Positions 24,509 through 26,784 of a stretch of 26,784 bases of DNA are shown here, piece after piece (the first letter of the stretch is position 1; each line of letters opens with the position of its first letter). The stretch is from CALVUJ01 sp045128835 (GTDB lineage Bacteria > Bacillota_I > Bacilli_A > RFN20 > DUOF01), in the NCBI GenBank assembly GCA_045128835.1, contig JBGVRX010000024.1, positions 1-26,784 on the forward strand. The letters are read 5' to 3'. A program made the translations under genes and the position numbers. The notes under the pieces are model-generated. The model ran no database searches. It was not told the DNA's origin and worked only from the letters and a program-made list of their open reading frames with translations.

Positions 24509-25228
24509 TTATTCCTCTCCTACAAAGGTTCCTAACTTTTCACCTTTGACAACGTCAATTATAGCATTTTTCTTGTCCATGTTAAAGATAATTAAATTAA
24601 TTTTATTACTTTGACATAGGTTGATTGCATTTAAATCAACTACTTCTAATTTCTTTATTAGTATTTCATCATATGTGATTGAATCATACATTTTTGCATC
24701 ATTATATTTTCTTGGATCTTTATCATAAACTCCGTCAACACCATTCTTTGCCATTAAGATAACCTCCGCGCCAATTTCACTAGCTCTTAATGCAGAAGCT
24801 GTATCAGTAGAGAAATAAGGGTTACCTGTTCCTCCAGCAAATATTACAACTTTTTTGTTATCTAAATGTTTCAAAGCTTTTAAGTGGTAGTATGGTTCAC
24901 AAACTTGATTAATATTTAATGCACTCATAACAACGGATTCCACTCCTAGAGAATCAAGTACAGCTTTAAAGGCAAGTGAGTTGAAAATTGTAGCAACCAT
25001 TCCCATATAATCAGCAGGCGCTCTTTTGATTGATAATTCTTCACAATACTTTCCTCTGAAAATATTTCCTCCGCCAATAACTATACCAATTTCAAGACCA
25101 GCATTAGAAAGTTCTTTTATTTGGTTAGCTATTTCGAACATTATATTTCTATCTAGAACTTTACTTGATTTGTTTTCTCCCATTAAAGCTTCACCGCTTA
25201 ATTTTATAAGGACACGTTTATATTTCAT
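24509..25228 (-). CDS. pyrH: UMP kinase
   Basis: It phosphorylates UMP to UDP and is usually a hexamer controlled by UTP and GTP. 239 residues. The start YKRVLIKLSGEALMG, the nucleotide loop GIVIGGGNIFRG, the FAGGTGNPYFSTDTASALRA region (about 130-150) and the ATP-site GVDGVYDKDPRK are all present. GAAAGGAG precedes the ATG, but an intrinsic terminator lies just before that ribosome site. It runs 7 nt ahead of frr. Confidence 0.98.
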   Translation of the reverse strand: MKYKRVLIKLSGEALMGENKSSKVLDRNIMFEIANQIKELSNAGLEIGIVIGGGNIFRGKYCEELSIKRAPADYMGMVATIFNSLAFKAVLDSLGVESVVMSALNINQVCEPYYHLKALKHLDNKKVVIFAGGTGNPYFSTDTASALRASEIGAEVILMAKNGVDGVYDKDPRKYNDAKMYDSITYDEILIKKLEVVDLNAINLCQSNKINLIIFNMDKKNAIIDVVKGEKLGTFVGEE

Positions 25229-25245
25229 TATAATTTTCTCCTTTC

Positions 25246-25270
25246 AAAAAAGATGCTCGTTTGAGCATCT
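25246..25270 (-). terminator. Intrinsic terminator or attenuator between tsf and pyrH
   Basis: On the minus strand AGATGCTC pairs with GAGCATCT around AAAC (stems 25263-25270 and 25251-25258), followed by six T. The T-run ends about 17 nt before the pyrH ATG, directly against its GAAAGGAG. Confidence 0.88.
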
Positions 25271-25282
25271 AATAAAGTTTAA

Positions 25283-26170
25283 TTATTTACCTACTTGGTT
25301 CATAACTTCTTCAGCGAAGTTATCTTCTCTTTTTTGTAAACCTTCACCAACTGCGTATCTGATGAAAGAAGTTACTGTAGCACCACTTTGTGCAACATAT
25401 TTACCAACGCTTAATCCAGGATCTTTAACGAATGGTTGTTCAACTAAGCTGATTTCAGCTTTCCATTTGTTGATTTTTCCTTCTAAGATTTTCTTTAAAG
25501 CAGCTTCTGGTTTTCCTTGTAATTTTTCATCGTTTTTAGCAGCTTCTGTTTGAATATGTAATTCTCTTTCTACTTCACTTTCAGGAATGTCAGCAGAATT
25601 TGTATATAGTGGGCTAGAAGCAGCAATGTGCATAGCAACATCTTTAGCAACATCAGCGTTAGTTGTGTTAGATAAAACACAAACAGCACCAATTTTACCA
25701 CCCATGTGTAAGTAACTACCGAATGAATCGCTATCAGTTTTTTCTAATAAGTTGATTCTTCTTAAAGATAATTTTTCTCCGATTGTAGCAGTATTTGAAA
25801 CGATTGCATCACTTACTGTACCTTCACTCATAGGAGCACTTAAAGCTTCCTCTAATGTAGTTGCTTTTGCTTTTAAAGCAGCTGTAGCAACATCATTAAC
25901 GAAATTGATGAACATTTCGTTTTTAGCAACGAAGTCTGTTTCAGAGTTGATTTCACAAATTAATGCATAGTTACCTTCAGTTACAACTGTAGTTAAACCT
26001 TCTGCAGCAATTCTATCAGCTTTCTTAGCAGCTTTAGCGATACCTTTTTCTCTTAACCAGTCACCAGCTTTATCGATGTCACCGTTACATTCAACTAAAG
26101 CTTTTTTACAGTCCATCATACCAGCGCCTGTACGTTCACGTAAATTTTTAATTAATTCAGTAGTTATCAT
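25283..26170 (-). CDS. tsf: Elongation factor Ts
   Basis: Nucleotide exchange factor that regenerates EF-Tu-GTP. 295 residues. The N-terminal UBA-like domain (IKNLRERTGAGMMDCKKAL, 9-27) and the core with SETDFVAKNEMFINFV (the TDFVA motif that contacts EF-Tu) are clear, as are two dimerisation subdomains with HIAASSP and VEQPFVKD. GGAGGGTTAATCA before the ATG overlaps the end of rpsB, which is 3 nt away, so the pair is coupled. Confidence 0.98.
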   Translation of the reverse strand: MITTELIKNLRERTGAGMMDCKKALVECNGDIDKAGDWLREKGIAKAAKKADRIAAEGLTTVVTEGNYALICEINSETDFVAKNEMFINFVNDVATAALKAKATTLEEALSAPMSEGTVSDAIVSNTATIGEKLSLRRINLLEKTDSDSFGSYLHMGGKIGAVCVLSNTTNADVAKDVAMHIAASSPLYTNSADIPESEVERELHIQTEAAKNDEKLQGKPEAALKKILEGKINKWKAEISLVEQPFVKDPGLSVGKYVAQSGATVTSFIRYAVGEGLQKREDNFAEEVMNQVGK

Positions 26171-26173
26171 TGA

Positions 26174-26784
26174 TTAACCCTCCACTTTTTGAGATTTTTC
26201 TTCTTCTTTTAAAGCGTCATTCATAGAAACTTCGCCTTCAGCATCTGGTGTATAAGCTATAACTGGTTGTCCACCTCTAGCTTCAACAACAGCATCAGCC
26301 ATAACTGTTACTAATAATTTAACAGCTTTTGTAGCATCATCGTTACCAGGGATAATGTAATCAACATCATCTGGATCACTGTTTGTATCAACAATACCGA
26401 ATACAGGGATGTTTAATTTTCTTGCTTCTAAGATTGCATTGTGCTCAACGCGAGGATCTACAACAAAGATAGCGTTAGGAACTTTTCTCATTTCCTTAAT
26501 TCCACCTAAGTTCTTTTCTAATTTTTCAGCTTCTCTTCTTAAACCAAGAACTTCAATTTTAGGTAATACTTCGAATGTTCCGTCTTCTTCCATTTTTTCG
26601 ATATCTTTTAATCTTTTAATACTTCTTTGGATTGTTTTGAAGTTAGTCATTGTTCCACCTAACCATCTGCTAGTTACATAGAAAGAACCACTTCTTAAAG
26701 CTTCTTCTCTAATGATTTCTTGAGATGTTCTCTTAGTACCAACGAATAATACTTTTCCACCATCTTCAACGATTTTCTTTAAAG
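26174..26784 (-). CDS. rpsB: 30S ribosomal protein S2, partial (N-terminus outside window)
   Basis: The frame is open to the right edge of the window; the ATG at 26650 is an internal Met. The 203 visible residues include KVLFVGTKRTSQEII, YVTSRWLGGTMTNFKTI and IFVVDPRVEHNAILEARKL, with IPGNDDATKAVKLL near the end, all S2 signatures. About 55 N-terminal residues are missing. S2 sits on the 30S head-platform junction near the ribosomal mRNA exit. A short acidic C-terminal tail follows the core. It leads the rpsB-tsf pair. Confidence 0.97.
   Translation of the reverse strand, partial: LKKIVEDGGKVLFVGTKRTSQEIIREEALRSGSFYVTSRWLGGTMTNFKTIQRSIKRLKDIEKMEEDGTFEVLPKIEVLGLRREAEKLEKNLGGIKEMRKVPNAIFVVDPRVEHNAILEARKLNIPVFGIVDTNSDPDDVDYIIPGNDDATKAVKLLVTVMADAVVEARGGQPVIAYTPDAEGEVSMNDALKEEEKSQKVEG

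Noticed and set aside
25026..25553. Plus-strand open frame of 175 codons crossing the pyrH-tsf gap
   Set aside because: It is the antisense shadow of two highly conserved genes, has no ribosome site, and its composition is that of complemented codons.
26648..26784. ATG at 26650 as the true start of rpsB
   Set aside because: The upstream frame continues with S2 signatures such as VLFVGTKR and SRWLGG, so the gene runs off the window.
1..26784. CRISPR arrays, tRNA or rRNA genes, insertion sequences, prophage modules
   Set aside because: No regularly spaced direct repeats, no cloverleaf or CCA-ended segments in the gaps, no transposase or integrase and no terminal inverted repeats were seen.

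Overview
The window is A+T-rich chromosomal DNA from a Gram-positive bacterium of the Bacillota, most likely an uncultured gut-type Bacilli/Mollicutes relative. Seen in the sequence: a PolC-type replicative polymerase, Shine-Dalgarno sites of the GGAGG/GGTGAT kind, a lipobox protein, a NodB-type deacetylase, strong A/T-ending codon bias, and the rpsB-tsf-pyrH-frr-cdsA-rseP-polC order that is classical for this phylum. Lineage below phylum is inference. All 21 genes whose stop is in view end in TAA (19) or TAG (2). Tryptophan is TGG and no gene ends in TGA.

Left part (1-8893): the end of a large Ig-like surface protein; a 744-residue protein joining an HExxH metallopeptidase-like N-terminus, a TPWCT-containing middle region and a C-terminal array of 20-residue repeats; trmB and an M42 aminopeptidase as an overlapping pair; a divergent Ham1/RdgB-like NTPase facing a small JAMM-like protein; a YrrM/TrmR-type methyltransferase; rpsO with its own structured leader; and a polysaccharide deacetylase on the minus strand.

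Middle (8894-17407): a P-type cation ATPase, glyA and trmL each stand as a single unit with its own promoter. They are followed by a two-gene operon of an unrecognised 1074-residue lipoprotein with an internal hydrophobic hairpin and a small membrane protein with a SHOCT-like tail.

Right part (17497-26784, all minus strand): polC, rseP, cdsA, frr, pyrH, tsf and the 3' part of rpsB. Translation, nucleotide, phospholipid, site-2 protease and replication functions lie in line. The usual uppS, dxr and proS neighbours are missing, and intrinsic terminators cut the cluster between tsf and pyrH and between frr and cdsA.

No tRNA, rRNA, CRISPR array, insertion sequence or prophage module is visible, and no gap between genes exceeds about 120 bases. 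The points most worth a second look are the HExxH/TPWCT/20-residue-repeat protein, the JAMM-like protein, the hairpin lipoprotein with its SHOCT partner, and a recurring promoter layout in which the Shine-Dalgarno sequence lies at the predicted transcription start.
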